The notes below the pieces were generated by a model. It was given only the letters and a program-made list of their open reading frames with translations. It did no database searches and was not told where the DNA came from. From assembly GCA_947489195.1 (NCBI GenBank), contig CANLCT010000009.1:27281-91280 (forward strand): a DNA stretch of 64,000 nucleotides, read 5' to 3'. This stretch comes from an uncultured Aquimarina sp. (GTDB taxonomy: Bacteria > Bacteroidota > Bacteroidia > Flavobacteriales > Flavobacteriaceae). Shown piece after piece: positions 1 through 8,926 of the stretch (position 1 is the first letter of the stretch; the number at the start of each line of letters is the position of its first letter). The position numbers and the translations under genes were made by a program.

Positions 1-96
1 ATCTTTCTTGTTTACAGTTACTTTACCTGAACCTTCAGATAAGTATATACGTGCAACAGAGGTCTTTCTACGACCAATTTTGTGAATAACTTCCAT
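1..96 (-). CDS. rpsI: 30S ribosomal protein S9 (partial, 3' end outside the window)
   Basis: Only the first 32 codons are present. The translation begins [19 protein letters not shown], the conserved N-terminus of ribosomal protein S9, with the GRRKxxxARIYL stretch that characterises the family. The start codon overlaps the stop codon of rplM by one base (TAATG), so the two are translationally coupled in the standard L13-S9 operon. S9 binds the 3' major domain of 16S rRNA and its C-terminal tail reaches the P site; that tail lies beyond the window edge. Confidence 0.95.
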   Translation of the reverse strand, partial: MEVIHKIGRRKTSVARIYLSEGSGKVTVNKKD

Positions 97-551
97 TACT
101 TAAATTCGTTTAAGTTAATAGTTTTAGGCTGTTGCGCTTCGTACTTATGACTTGCACCGTTAACCACTTTTAAATTGCGAAAAAGTTCAGCACCTAATTT
201 ATTTTTAGGAAGCATTCCTTTTACTGCTTTTTCAACAAGGCGCTCAGGTCCTTTACCGAATAATTCTTGTGCCGTTAGGCTTCTTTGTCCACCTGGGTAC
301 CCTGTGTGACGGATGTAAGATTTCTCACTCCATTTATTACCCGTAAGCTGAATTTTTTCTGCGTTAATAACAATTACGTTATCTCCACAGTCAGCATGCG
401 GTGTAAAACAAGGCTTGTGTTTTCCTCTTAATAGTTTTGCAACTTTAGAAGAAAGGCGACCTAAAGTTTGTCCTTCAGCGTCTACCAATAACCACTCTTT
501 GTTAGCAGTTGCTTTGTTGGCAGATACTGTTTTGTAACTTAATGTGTCCAC
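96..551 (-). CDS. rplM: 50S ribosomal protein L13
   Basis: A 151-residue protein of full family length. The typical L13 segments are visible: [28 protein letters not shown] near residues 20-47, [12 protein letters not shown] at 56-67, and the HTGYPGG motif at about 82-88. L13 is an early assembly protein of the large ribosomal subunit and binds 23S rRNA. It is the first gene of the rplM-rpsI pair and overlaps rpsI by one base. A good Bacteroidota promoter lies about 60 bases upstream. Nothing is unusual about the gene. Confidence 0.97.
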   Translation of the reverse strand: MDTLSYKTVSANKATANKEWLLVDAEGQTLGRLSSKVAKLLRGKHKPCFTPHADCGDNVIVINAEKIQLTGNKWSEKSYIRHTGYPGGQRSLTAQELFGKGPERLVEKAVKGMLPKNKLGAELFRNLKVVNGASHKYEAQQPKTINLNEFK

Positions 552-607
552 ACTAATTAATTTTACTGATTATTAAACATTCCATTTCCCTGCATAAAAC
601 AGGGGTG

Positions 608-638
608 CAAATGTATAACTATATTTTAAGATAGCAAA
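608..638 (-). promoter_or_regulatory. Predicted promoter of rplM-rpsI
   Basis: On the minus strand there is TTTG (635-638), a 19-base spacer and TACATTTG (608-615). This matches the Bacteroidota -33/-7 pattern TTG - TAnnTTTG. The expected transcription start is near 601, giving a leader of about 50 bases before the rplM start codon. Confidence 0.6.
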
Positions 639-1186
639 GCTTGTTTTGTTTTTTAGTAACTTATAGTTGCAAGTTGTCTGTTTTTATACTATATATTCTA
701 AAAGTAATTATTTTGTAAAGCTTATTTTTTGTGAATACTAAAAAAGGGTGTTGAGTTGTTTTGTGAAAAAAAATATGTTATGATGGTTTTTTTTGTATTA
801 GTGCTGATAATGTGCACTTTTTTATAACTAAAAGGTGTAAGATAACTGTTAAAATTACCTCTTTTTAGAGTTTGTTTTTTGTCTGTTGATCATAGTATAT
901 GTTGATTTTATAGATAATTTTTAAGGTTAATTCCTACAAATGTAAAAAAAGAAATATATCATTTTTTTAAGAAAGTTTTATCTTACAATTTGTAAAAAAT
1001 GTAATAGTCATTATATCAATGGTTAAGCCTTTTTTTGTAAGAAATTTTTGTCTTGTTTATTTTGTTTTCTTGTATTTAAAAAACGTTTATATGTGTATCA
1101 TATCGAAAACAAGATTTGCAAATATATTACTTTGAAAATATTAGCGTTATTTCAGTTGTTAAACTATATGCTAATTATATCCTATT
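639..1186. other. Intergenic region, very AT-rich
   Basis: This stretch separates the divergent rplM operon and the large surface-protein gene. No convincing gene, RNA or repeat is visible. There is a short palindrome (TTACAATTTGTAA near 983-996) and a near-match to a -7 box (TTACTTTG at about 1128-1135) that could serve the gene starting at 1187, but both are weak. Confidence 0.4.
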
Positions 1187-4100
1187 ATGCAAAAATTACT
1201 ATTTTTTGTAGCTGTTTTCTTTGGAGTTGTTAATGCTTTTGGACAACAACCAACATCTATCGCTATTGATGTTGAACTTGGTTCTAATCCATCATGTGAG
1301 GGATCTTTGGTTCAATTAAAAGCTGTTCCAAGTGAACTAAATTCTGCATATCAATATGATTGGTGGGAGATACCTCAAGAAGGACCTGAGAATGGGAGAA
1401 GAAACAATGTGAAAAGAGTTTTGCCCGATGGGTCAACACAAGATGTGAGAGGGGTTGAAGGTCCAAATGGTGAAAATACATTTATTAGGATAAATCCAAG
1501 ATTTACAACATTATATGGGGTTCGTATTGGTGGGACTACAAAGGAAATTACAATCACTGTTGATAAGTCGCCTAACCCAGGTTTAGATTCATCTATTTTT
1601 TTATGTGGAAAAACAAGTGATATTGATTTATTTGCAGAATTGGATGGTGCCCCAGAAACAGGTGGTACATGGAGCCCTGGTAATGGTGTTTATGATATTA
1701 CAAATACTAACGGAGGAGTATTTACTTATACTGTAGACAAAGGAGGAGCTTGTCCAATTCAGTCGGCAACTGTAACTGTAAGACCCTGTGGAATTAATGA
1801 TGGTGATAATGATGGAATTTTAAATGATGTAGATACAGATGATGATAATGATGGTATTCCTGATACTGTAGAAGACGGTTTTTGTACACCAGCAAGCTTA
1901 ACACCAACTTTTATATTGGAAGAAGATTTTGGTTTTGGAGGACCAACTCGAAGTAAATTTGTTGATGGAACAGGTTTAATTTATAATCCAGGTATACCTC
2001 AGGATATTAATGGGAATGATGGTGAATACAACATCGCAACGTCAAGTTATTATTTAACATTGAATCAAGGTCCAGCAGTATTTATAAGAACTGACTTAGA
2101 AATGGATACAGATGCGGATGGAGATGTAAATGGACGTTTTATGGCGATAAATATGAAGACATCAAGTTTTGATAATAAACCGATATTTCAAGTTAAAGAC
2201 TTACCAGTTATACCAGGAGTTGAATATGATTTTAGTATGGCAGTGGTGAGTTTAAGTAATAATACTGCAGAAGTTGAGCCTCATTTACAGATTGAAGTTA
2301 TTGATCAAAGTAATCCAACTGTGCCAATTTTTTCTCAGGATTCTGGAGAGATTCCGAACGGAAATGACAAATGGAATAATTACGGGACTAAGTTTACACC
2401 AGCAGTAGGAACAACGCTTGTTACAATTCAAGTTGTAAATCTTCAAACTGCAGGAGGTAATGGAAATGATGTAGGAATTGACAATATCTTTTTGTCAAGA
2501 TTACAATGTGATTTCGACCGTGACGGAATTCCAAACTCTGAAGATTTAGACAGTGACAATGATGGTATTTATGACATTGTTGAAAATAATGAAGGAGCAA
2601 AGGATGCCGATGGTGATGGACGCGTAGATAATCAAGCAGATTCTGGTAGCATTACAGCTATTGTAAATAGTGATAGCGATGCTAATCCAGATTACTTAGA
2701 CGTTGATTCCGATAATGATGGTATTATAGATCATGTAGAAGCCATGGAAACGGCTAGCTATATTGGACCTAGTGGGGCTGATGGGAATTTTAATGGAGTA
2801 GATGATAGTTATGATACCAATGGAACACCTATAGTACTGGCTGATACAGATGCAGATGGAACACCAGATTACTTGGATGATAACTCAGACGATGATTGTT
2901 TAGATGATACGGTAGAAGCCTATGATTTAGATGAAGATGGCGTATCTGATATATTAAACGCGGCATTTAATGATACCGATAATGATGGTTTGGATGATGA
3001 TTATGATACTGAGGTTTTAGGAAGGCTTACTAGTGATACTAATGGAACAAACGGAGGACAAGAACCAAGTGTTTTTCCAGATGTACACAACCCTGGTGGG
3101 GATCGAGATTGGAGAGATGAGTTTATTGCTACACCTATAGTACTTACAGATGTAGCAGATGTATGTCAAGGAGCTACAACAGTATTTAATTTATTTGATG
3201 AATTAAATACTATGCTAGCAGCATTAACACCACCAATTTCTAGTTTACCAACTACTGGTACGTGGACAGTTCCAGTAGGAGGAAATGCTGTAACAGGAGG
3301 GCATTTAGGAACATTAGATGTGTCAACAGTAATGTCTCCAGCATTATCTTACATATACACGCTACCTAGAATAGGAACATGCCCGGAAAGAACATTTACT
3401 ATGCCAGTTGAAGTAACACCAGTTCCTTTTGCAGGTGAAGATGCTACTGATTCGGTATGTACATCAGATCCTGCCTTTGATTTGTTTAGTCTTTTAGGAG
3501 ATAGAATGGATGGAACTATGCCAAGTCCAGGAGGTGAATGGACAGTTGGGACTACAGGGGTAGTTTTTGGAACGGATGATAAAGGAAGTTTTAATCCATT
3601 AACAGATACTTTTGGTGTGTATACGTATACCGTAACAGGTGGTTCAGGTTGTGGTACAGATGAAGCTACTGTGACCATATCAATAGGTGGAGCTAATCCA
3701 GGTACACCTCCTGCAAGTCCACAACAATATTGTAGAGATGATGCAACAACAGTTGATTTATTTACATTGCTTACAGGAACGCCACAAGCAAGTGGTACGT
3801 GGACCTTGCCAGATGGAACTGTATTTAATGGAATGTTAACGCCAAATGATGCTAGTTTTGTTTCAGGTGATTATACATATGAAGTAGTGGCTTCGGGGTG
3901 TCCTGGAGCAACTTCTATAATTGAAGTGGTAATTACCGATGTGCCTATGTTGCAAGTACAAAACAGTGATAAGGTATGTAATGGAGTAGGGGTATCAGCA
4001 ACAAGTTATGATATTACCTATACATTAACAGGTACAGGTACGGTAACTAGTGACTTTGGTACTGTGGATGAAACTACATCTATGGTTACTGGAATTCCAA

Positions 4101-6115
4101 AAGATCAAGATATTGTATTAACAGTTACTCCTGCGGCTAATACAGCATGTTTTTTTGAGTTAGATGTAACAGCACCAAATTGTGACTGCCCAGTAGTGGC
4201 AGATCCAACAAGTCCTTCTGATGAAACAATTTGTGAAGATGATACGATTCCTGCATTAAGCGTTACTGTTGGAGCAGGTTTGGTTGCGAACTGGTTTAGA
4301 GCGGACGGTACACCAATTGCAGCCGCTCAAGGTACAGTTGCTTATACACCATCAGCAGCTGATTTAGTTATAGGTGAAAATATCTTTAGAGTTGAAGCTG
4401 CTGATGCCACAGGCTGTCCAAGTAATCAGGTAGATGTAAAATTAACATTGGTTGGTAATCCAGATATAGTTTTGCCAACGGTTACTGAAAGTTGTGATGA
4501 ATTTGTATTAGCTCCTTTAGTAGTTGGAGATTATTTTGATGCGCCAGTAGGAACATTTAGTAGAATGCGATTGAGTGCGGGAGATGTACTGACAAGTTCT
4601 CAGACTTTATATATATATGCCGAAAATACTGTGGGGTCACAAGTATGTGCTTCTCAAGAAATGTTTGATATTACAGTAAACCCTTTGCCAATCCCTGTTG
4701 CACCAACGTTAGATGCAGCATATTGCAACAGTTTTTCATTACCTGTTTTGGCTAACCCAACAACACAGCAATACTTTACTTCTCCAGCAGGAGGAGGATC
4801 TGAGCTTATGGCGGGAGACGCTATTACAAGTACTCAAACTATTTATATTTTTGAAACTAGTGCTGCAGGTTGTACAAATGAAATTTCATTTGAAGTAGTT
4901 ATAGAAAATATTACAGGAAATCCAGGTGAAGATGGAAGTCTTGATCTGTGTACTAATGATGCTCCAATTGCATTAATTACTGGTTTAGGAGGGAATCCAA
5001 CAGATAATGGTTCGTGGACATTACCTGATGGAAGTATGCAGACAGATCCTAATTTTGAAATAGACCCTGCAATAGCTGCTAGTGGTACTTATACCTATAC
5101 CATTAATACGACAAGTACTTGTTCTGGTGTGTCTGGAACGGTGGAAGTTTCTATTTTAGGAATTCCTGCGCCAACATTACCAACAACATTGCCCGTAGGT
5201 AACCAGTGTGAATCTTTTACTTTACCTAGTTTGCCTGCTAATCAATTTTATTCAACAATATCATTGGCAACAGATCCAAGTAGTATTGGTGATTTAAATG
5301 TAGGGGAAGTGTTAACATCTACAACAGATTTGTTTTTAATAGAAGAAAATGCCAATGGGTGTAAAGGTGAAATCCCTTTTAGGATTAGTATTGAAAACTT
5401 ACCAGTTTTTGAATTAACAGGCGGAAATGGTTGTGTTGATGATTCGGGTAATATTGTACCGATTACGATTAGTACGCCATTAAGTACAGTGGATTATGAT
5501 TTACAGTGGTTGTTAAATGGAACCATATTAGCAGGAGAAACAAATCCAACAATTGATGCAACGACTATTGGTGATTATACTATAGAGTATTCTAGTAAAA
5601 CGACAACAGGTTGTAGTGATACGCAAACAACATCGATTTTGCCTATAGAGTCTCCAGATAATTTGACTTTTAATGTTAGCTTAAACACCGTTGAGTTATT
5701 TGTAACTCAGGGAGATAATCTTACTTATACTTTAATTGGAATTGATACTAATTATGTAGTTTCGCAAGTTGGAAATGTGTTCCGAGGTGTGCCTCCAGGG
5801 GATTATGTAGCAACGGTTTCAAATGAATGTAACTCCTTGTCAATAGACGTGCCTGTTTTCGGTTTTCCTGAATTTTTTAGTCCAAATGGAGATATTGATA
5901 ATGAAGTTTGGAATGTAAAAGGAAATCCAGGTGATACTAAAATTATTATTAGTATTTATGACCGATACGGAAGATTGTTAGCAAGTTTTAACCCTGATGG
6001 GCGCGGCTGGAATGGTACTTATAATGACATACACATGCCTGCAGATGATTATTGGTATTATGCAAAAACAGATGATGGAGAGGAATTCAGAGGGCATTTT
6101 GCTCTACTAAGATAA
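1187..6115 (+). CDS. Large T9SS type B sorted surface protein with thrombospondin-3 repeats
   Basis: A 1642-residue secreted protein. Residues 1-19 are a signal peptide (MQKLLFFVAVFFGVVNAFG). From about residue 205 to 232, and again from about 443 to 655, there are acidic DxDxDG(I/V) repeats of the calcium-binding thrombospondin type 3 kind. The middle and C-terminal part (about 660-1540) is a chain of PKD/Ig-like modules of roughly 80-100 residues, each opening with a Cys and containing GTWT(L/V)PDG or Y(I/T)Y motifs. The last about 85 residues (FFSPNGDIDNEVW ... DRYGRLL ... WNGTY ... GHFALLR) are the gliding-motility-associated (CHU_C, type B) sorting domain used by the type IX secretion system. 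It is therefore expected on the cell surface or outside the cell, probably as an adhesin. The start chosen gives the signal peptide directly. The PorP/SprF gene 49 bases downstream is the usual partner. The ligand cannot be read from sequence. Confidence 0.85.
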   Translation: MQKLLFFVAVFFGVVNAFGQQPTSIAIDVELGSNPSCEGSLVQLKAVPSELNSAYQYDWWEIPQEGPENGRRNNVKRVLPDGSTQDVRGVEGPNGENTFIRINPRFTTLYGVRIGGTTKEITITVDKSPNPGLDSSIFLCGKTSDIDLFAELDGAPETGGTWSPGNGVYDITNTNGGVFTYTVDKGGACPIQSATVTVRPCGINDGDNDGILNDVDTDDDNDGIPDTVEDGFCTPASLTPTFILEEDFGFGGPTRSKFVDGTGLIYNPGIPQDINGNDGEYNIATSSYYLTLNQGPAVFIRTDLEMDTDADGDVNGRFMAINMKTSSFDNKPIFQVKDLPVIPGVEYDFSMAVVSLSNNTAEVEPHLQIEVIDQSNPTVPIFSQDSGEIPNGNDKWNNYGTKFTPAVGTTLVTIQVVNLQTAGGNGNDVGIDNIFLSRLQCDFDRDGIPNSEDLDSDNDGIYDIVENNEGAKDADGDGRVDNQADSGSITAIVNSDSDANPDYLDVDSDNDGIIDHVEAMETASYIGPSGADGNFNGVDDSYDTNGTPIVLADTDADGTPDYLDDNSDDDCLDDTVEAYDLDEDGVSDILNAAFNDTDNDGLDDDYDTEVLGRLTSDTNGTNGGQEPSVFPDVHNPGGDRDWRDEFIATPIVLTDVADVCQGATTVFNLFDELNTMLAALTPPISSLPTTGTWTVPVGGNAVTGGHLGTLDVSTVMSPALSYIYTLPRIGTCPERTFTMPVEVTPVPFAGEDATDSVCTSDPAFDLFSLLGDRMDGTMPSPGGEWTVGTTGVVFGTDDKGSFNPLTDTFGVYTYTVTGGSGCGTDEATVTISIGGANPGTPPASPQQYCRDDATTVDLFTLLTGTPQASGTWTLPDGTVFNGMLTPNDASFVSGDYTYEVVASGCPGATSIIEVVITDVPMLQVQNSDKVCNGVGVSATSYDITYTLTGTGTVTSDFGTVDETTSMVTGIPKDQDIVLTVTPAANTACFFELDVTAPNCDCPVVADPTSPSDETICEDDTIPALSVTVGAGLVANWFRADGTPIAAAQGTVAYTPSAADLVIGENIFRVEAADATGCPSNQVDVKLTLVGNPDIVLPTVTESCDEFVLAPLVVGDYFDAPVGTFSRMRLSAGDVLTSSQTLYIYAENTVGSQVCASQEMFDITVNPLPIPVAPTLDAAYCNSFSLPVLANPTTQQYFTSPAGGGSELMAGDAITSTQTIYIFETSAAGCTNEISFEVVIENITGNPGEDGSLDLCTNDAPIALITGLGGNPTDNGSWTLPDGSMQTDPNFEIDPAIAASGTYTYTINTTSTCSGVSGTVEVSILGIPAPTLPTTLPVGNQCESFTLPSLPANQFYSTISLATDPSSIGDLNVGEVLTSTTDLFLIEENANGCKGEIPFRISIENLPVFELTGGNGCVDDSGNIVPITISTPLSTVDYDLQWLLNGTILAGETNPTIDATTIGDYTIEYSSKTTTGCSDTQTTSILPIESPDNLTFNVSLNTVELFVTQGDNLTYTLIGIDTNYVVSQVGNVFRGVPPGDYVATVSNECNSLSIDVPVFGFPEFFSPNGDIDNEVWNVKGNPGDTKIIISIYDRYGRLLASFNPDGRGWNGTYNDIHMPADDYWYYAKTDDGEEFRGHFALLR

Positions 6116-6164
6116 ACAAACAAGCACCTAAATTTAACTAATTACTTACTACACATTTTAACTA

Positions 6165-7187
6165 ATGGCCTACGCAATAAAATTTAAATTCAAATCCAAA
6201 ACTATCATTGGGTTAATTACATTGTTTTTTTTAACAATAACAAGTTATTCTCAAGAGGGGTTACCAGTTTATTCTGATTACTTAACTGATAATTATTACT
6301 TGATTCACCCATCAATGGCTGGGGCTTCTAATTGTTCTCAAATACGTTTAACATCACGCAGGTCATGGATTGGTCAAAGTGATGCGCCAAGTTTACAAAC
6401 CTTGAGTATTAACGGGCGTGTTGGTCGTAGCTCTGGACTTGGATTAAACGCATATGCCGATGTAAATGGATTTCATAGCCAGAATGGAATATACGGAACC
6501 TATGCACATCACCTAATGTTTTCGAGAGATGAAATTGATTTAAATATGCTTTCATTTGGAATAAGTGCAGGAATATTACAATACCAATTAGACGAGTCTA
6601 GTTTTATAGCAGCAGGTGATCCTTTAGTTGGAGGAAGCACTACTAATGCTACTAATTTTAATGTGGATTTTGGGTTTTCTTATTTTTATAGAGATTTTTA
6701 TACACATTTTACAGCTAAAAACTTAATTGAAAATGATGGGATTAATCAAACAGATTTAACGAGTAACTTACGTAGATTCTTATTGTCTATGGGAGTAGTT
6801 ATTGCAAAATTTAATAGTCCATGGCAGTTCGAGCCTTCTTTTTTAGCTCAGTACAGGCAAGCATTGCAACAGACAACTGTTGATATGAATATTAAAGTGT
6901 ATAGAAAATTAAAAAATAATCGAACAGCATATGTTGGTGTTTCGTACAGGAGAGCTTTAGATAATCCATCATTTGAAGATACGGCAAATCTGTTGGTTCA
7001 AGAGCAATTAAGTTATGTTAGTCCATTATTTGGAGTTAATTTAGGTAAACTGAAGTTTGCTTACACGTATACAAAACAATTAAATGATGTAGTGTTTTCA
7101 AGCGAAGGTTTTCATCAAATAACACTTGGTTATGACTTTGGTTGTCGTAAGCAACGTTACCACTGTAATTGTCCTGCAATTAATTAA
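6165..7187 (+). CDS. PorP/SprF family type IX secretion system membrane protein
   Basis: A 340-residue outer-membrane beta-barrel protein. A signal peptide covers about residues 1-29 (hydrophobic GLITLFFLTITSYSQ). The mature N-terminus LPVYSDYLTDNYYLIHPSMAGA matches the P(x)YS.Y..N.....PA.AG motif that opens PorP/SprF proteins, and alternating beta-strand sequence follows to the end. In Flavobacterium, SprF-like proteins act with the T9SS to deliver one specific large type B substrate, normally encoded immediately upstream. The same arrangement is seen here, so the upstream 1642-residue protein is the likely client. The two genes are probably co-transcribed. Confidence 0.88.
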   Translation: MAYAIKFKFKSKTIIGLITLFFLTITSYSQEGLPVYSDYLTDNYYLIHPSMAGASNCSQIRLTSRRSWIGQSDAPSLQTLSINGRVGRSSGLGLNAYADVNGFHSQNGIYGTYAHHLMFSRDEIDLNMLSFGISAGILQYQLDESSFIAAGDPLVGGSTTNATNFNVDFGFSYFYRDFYTHFTAKNLIENDGINQTDLTSNLRRFLLSMGVVIAKFNSPWQFEPSFLAQYRQALQQTTVDMNIKVYRKLKNNRTAYVGVSYRRALDNPSFEDTANLLVQEQLSYVSPLFGVNLGKLKFAYTYTKQLNDVVFSSEGFHQITLGYDFGCRKQRYHCNCPAIN

Positions 7188-7249
7188 ATTTATAATAAGA
7201 AAACACCCTTTTTTTTACAGTGATTATAAGTATAATGAAAGATTTGATT

Positions 7250-7930
7250 TTAGGTTAAGCAAAGTTTATCAACACAGTTTCCTATAATTAAATCTTTCAT
7301 TTCTTTTTCTAAGGAACTAAAGTTTTCTTTTTTAACATGCTTAATAAATTCCCCTTGTTTAAGTACCAAAATTTCGTCACAGGTTTCTGCAAGTGTCGAA
7401 AAAATATGTGATGAAATTAAAATGGTTTTATTTAGCTTTTTTAATTTTTGGATTATTTCAATAATCATCATATTACTATGGATATCTACGCCATTAAAAG
7501 GTTCGTCAAAAATAAAGTAGTCATTGCTTTGTAAAAGTATGGCTGTTAAGGCTAATTTTTTTTTCATACCAGTGGAGTAATTAGAGGCGTATTGATCTAG
7601 TGGGAGTTCAAAAATGTTTTGATCATTAATATTAGTAACTTTAGAGTTCCTTGCATTGAGTAGTAATTGGATGTATTCTTTTCCTGTGATTTTGTTAAAA
7701 AAATAAGGTTCGGTCATTAGAAAACCTAATTGATTTTTAAATTCGCTTACGCTAGAAGTAATAGTGCCATTATATTTTTCAAGTCCAGCAATACATCTAA
7801 ACAGGGTGGTTTTTCCTGATCCATTTTCGCCTACTATTCCATATACATCTCCTTTTTTAAAGCAAGCTGAAATGTCTTTGAATACTAAGTTTTTTCCAAA
7901 AGATTTCGATAGATTTTTGATTTCAATCAT
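7250..7930 (-). CDS. ABC transporter ATP-binding protein
   Basis: A 226-residue ATPase. The Walker A motif GENGSGKT is at residues 34-41, the signature is the variant YSTGMKKK (in place of LSGGQ), and Walker B is YFIFDEPF. The STGM signature and the small size are typical of ABC-2 type exporters. It starts inside the stop codon of the upstream membrane-protein gene (TAATG overlap), so both are made together. The substrate is unknown. An export function in peptide or bacteriocin handling, or in lantibiotic immunity, would be guesswork. Confidence 0.88.
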   Translation of the reverse strand: MIEIKNLSKSFGKNLVFKDISACFKKGDVYGIVGENGSGKTTLFRCIAGLEKYNGTITSSVSEFKNQLGFLMTEPYFFNKITGKEYIQLLLNARNSKVTNINDQNIFELPLDQYASNYSTGMKKKLALTAILLQSNDYFIFDEPFNGVDIHSNMMIIEIIQKLKKLNKTILISSHIFSTLAETCDEILVLKQGEFIKHVKKENFSSLEKEMKDLIIGNCVDKLCLT

Positions 7931-8844
7931 TATAATAAAGTGCTTAATTTTTTTATTGATACTTTATAAAAGTATGGAATTATAAAAAGTACTATCGGCG
8001 GAAAAATGAAAGAAATTCCTAATAATATAGATTGGGGAATTTCAATTTGCTTAGGGAAATTTGAATATTTAGCTAAAATAAAAGTAATTAAATAAGTGTA
8101 ACATATTAAAAGAAAGGTAATCAGTGTTGAAAATTCAGTATAGAAACTAATAAACAATATAAATACAATGGGAATGCTTAACAAACTCGACTGTTTTAAA
8201 CCTGTTTTTATTTTAGCAATTAAAAAGTCTTTAGGTTTATGGTGAAATGACCACACATAAAATGGATGCTCCATATCGCTGTAAAAACTCATAAAATTTA
8301 AAAAAGAAATAGCTAGAGCAAAAAGGCCAAGATTAAAATTGGTGACATAAACAGAAATAAAAGTGAGTATATATGCCAGTAATATTATATAAAATCGTTT
8401 TCTAAAACCAATCAAAAATTCAAAAGGTTCTTTGAAAAATGGAGTAGGTATAGTTTTATTAAACTTAACAGAAGTAGTTATAAGTGCGAATATGAAACTT
8501 ATAAAAAACAATATTGCTGTTTCAATATAAAAATGTTTGTAAATTAAAACACTAATAAAAGGGACGGATACAGCTAAATTTTCAATTAGTCTAATTAAAT
8601 AACAGTCCTTTTTACTAAAATTCATCTTCATGAAATCTGCGTTTTTGTTTGCAGTTTTATATAGCATAATGTACATAGCACATGATGCATAAATAGAGCT
8701 AGCATATTTTGTAACTAGAAATAAGCGCTCTGTTAAGAAAAGGAAAACAGCTAATAATATACAATACCCAATAATTGGATGGACTCCAAATTCGGTTAAT
8801 TTTCTGTTTACTATTTTAAATTTAAGTCTAAAGTAATATAGCAT
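7930..8844 (-). CDS. Putative ABC-2 type permease (multi-pass membrane protein)
   Basis: A 304-residue protein with roughly eight hydrophobic segments spread over its whole length (for example IIGYCILLAVFLFL, AILFFISFIFALITT, LGLFALAISFLNFM, ILLGISFIFPPIVLFIIP). I do not recognise a named family from the sequence. It directly precedes, and overlaps by one base, an ABC ATPase gene, so it is most simply the membrane partner of a two-gene exporter. There is no signal peptide or extracellular domain. The permease assignment rests on context and hydropathy only. Confidence 0.65.
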   Translation of the reverse strand: MLYYFRLKFKIVNRKLTEFGVHPIIGYCILLAVFLFLTERLFLVTKYASSIYASCAMYIMLYKTANKNADFMKMNFSKKDCYLIRLIENLAVSVPFISVLIYKHFYIETAILFFISFIFALITTSVKFNKTIPTPFFKEPFEFLIGFRKRFYIILLAYILTFISVYVTNFNLGLFALAISFLNFMSFYSDMEHPFYVWSFHHKPKDFLIAKIKTGLKQSSLLSIPIVFILFISFYTEFSTLITFLLICYTYLITFILAKYSNFPKQIEIPQSILLGISFIFPPIVLFIIPYFYKVSIKKLSTLL

Positions 8845-8926
8845 AATACATTTATAGACTTTTTTAAAGTTATAATAATTACATTTATTTTTATGTGAAT
8901 AATTTATCTAGGACCAAATTAGTCAG

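Noticed and set aside
1048..1233. 61-codon ORF overlapping the start of the large T9SS protein gene
   Set aside because: It overlaps the signal peptide region in another frame, has no recognisable domain and is composed of AT-rich hydrophobic codons typical of chance ORFs.
1799..3150. Repetitive DNA that could suggest a CRISPR or satellite array
   Set aside because: The repetition comes from codons for DxDxDG thrombospondin-3 repeats inside a continuous coding frame. There are no uniform spacers or exact repeat units.
7764..7985. 73-codon plus-strand ORF over the ABC transporter genes
   Set aside because: It is the antisense of the Walker A region of the ATPase. The minus-strand frames are clearly the real genes.
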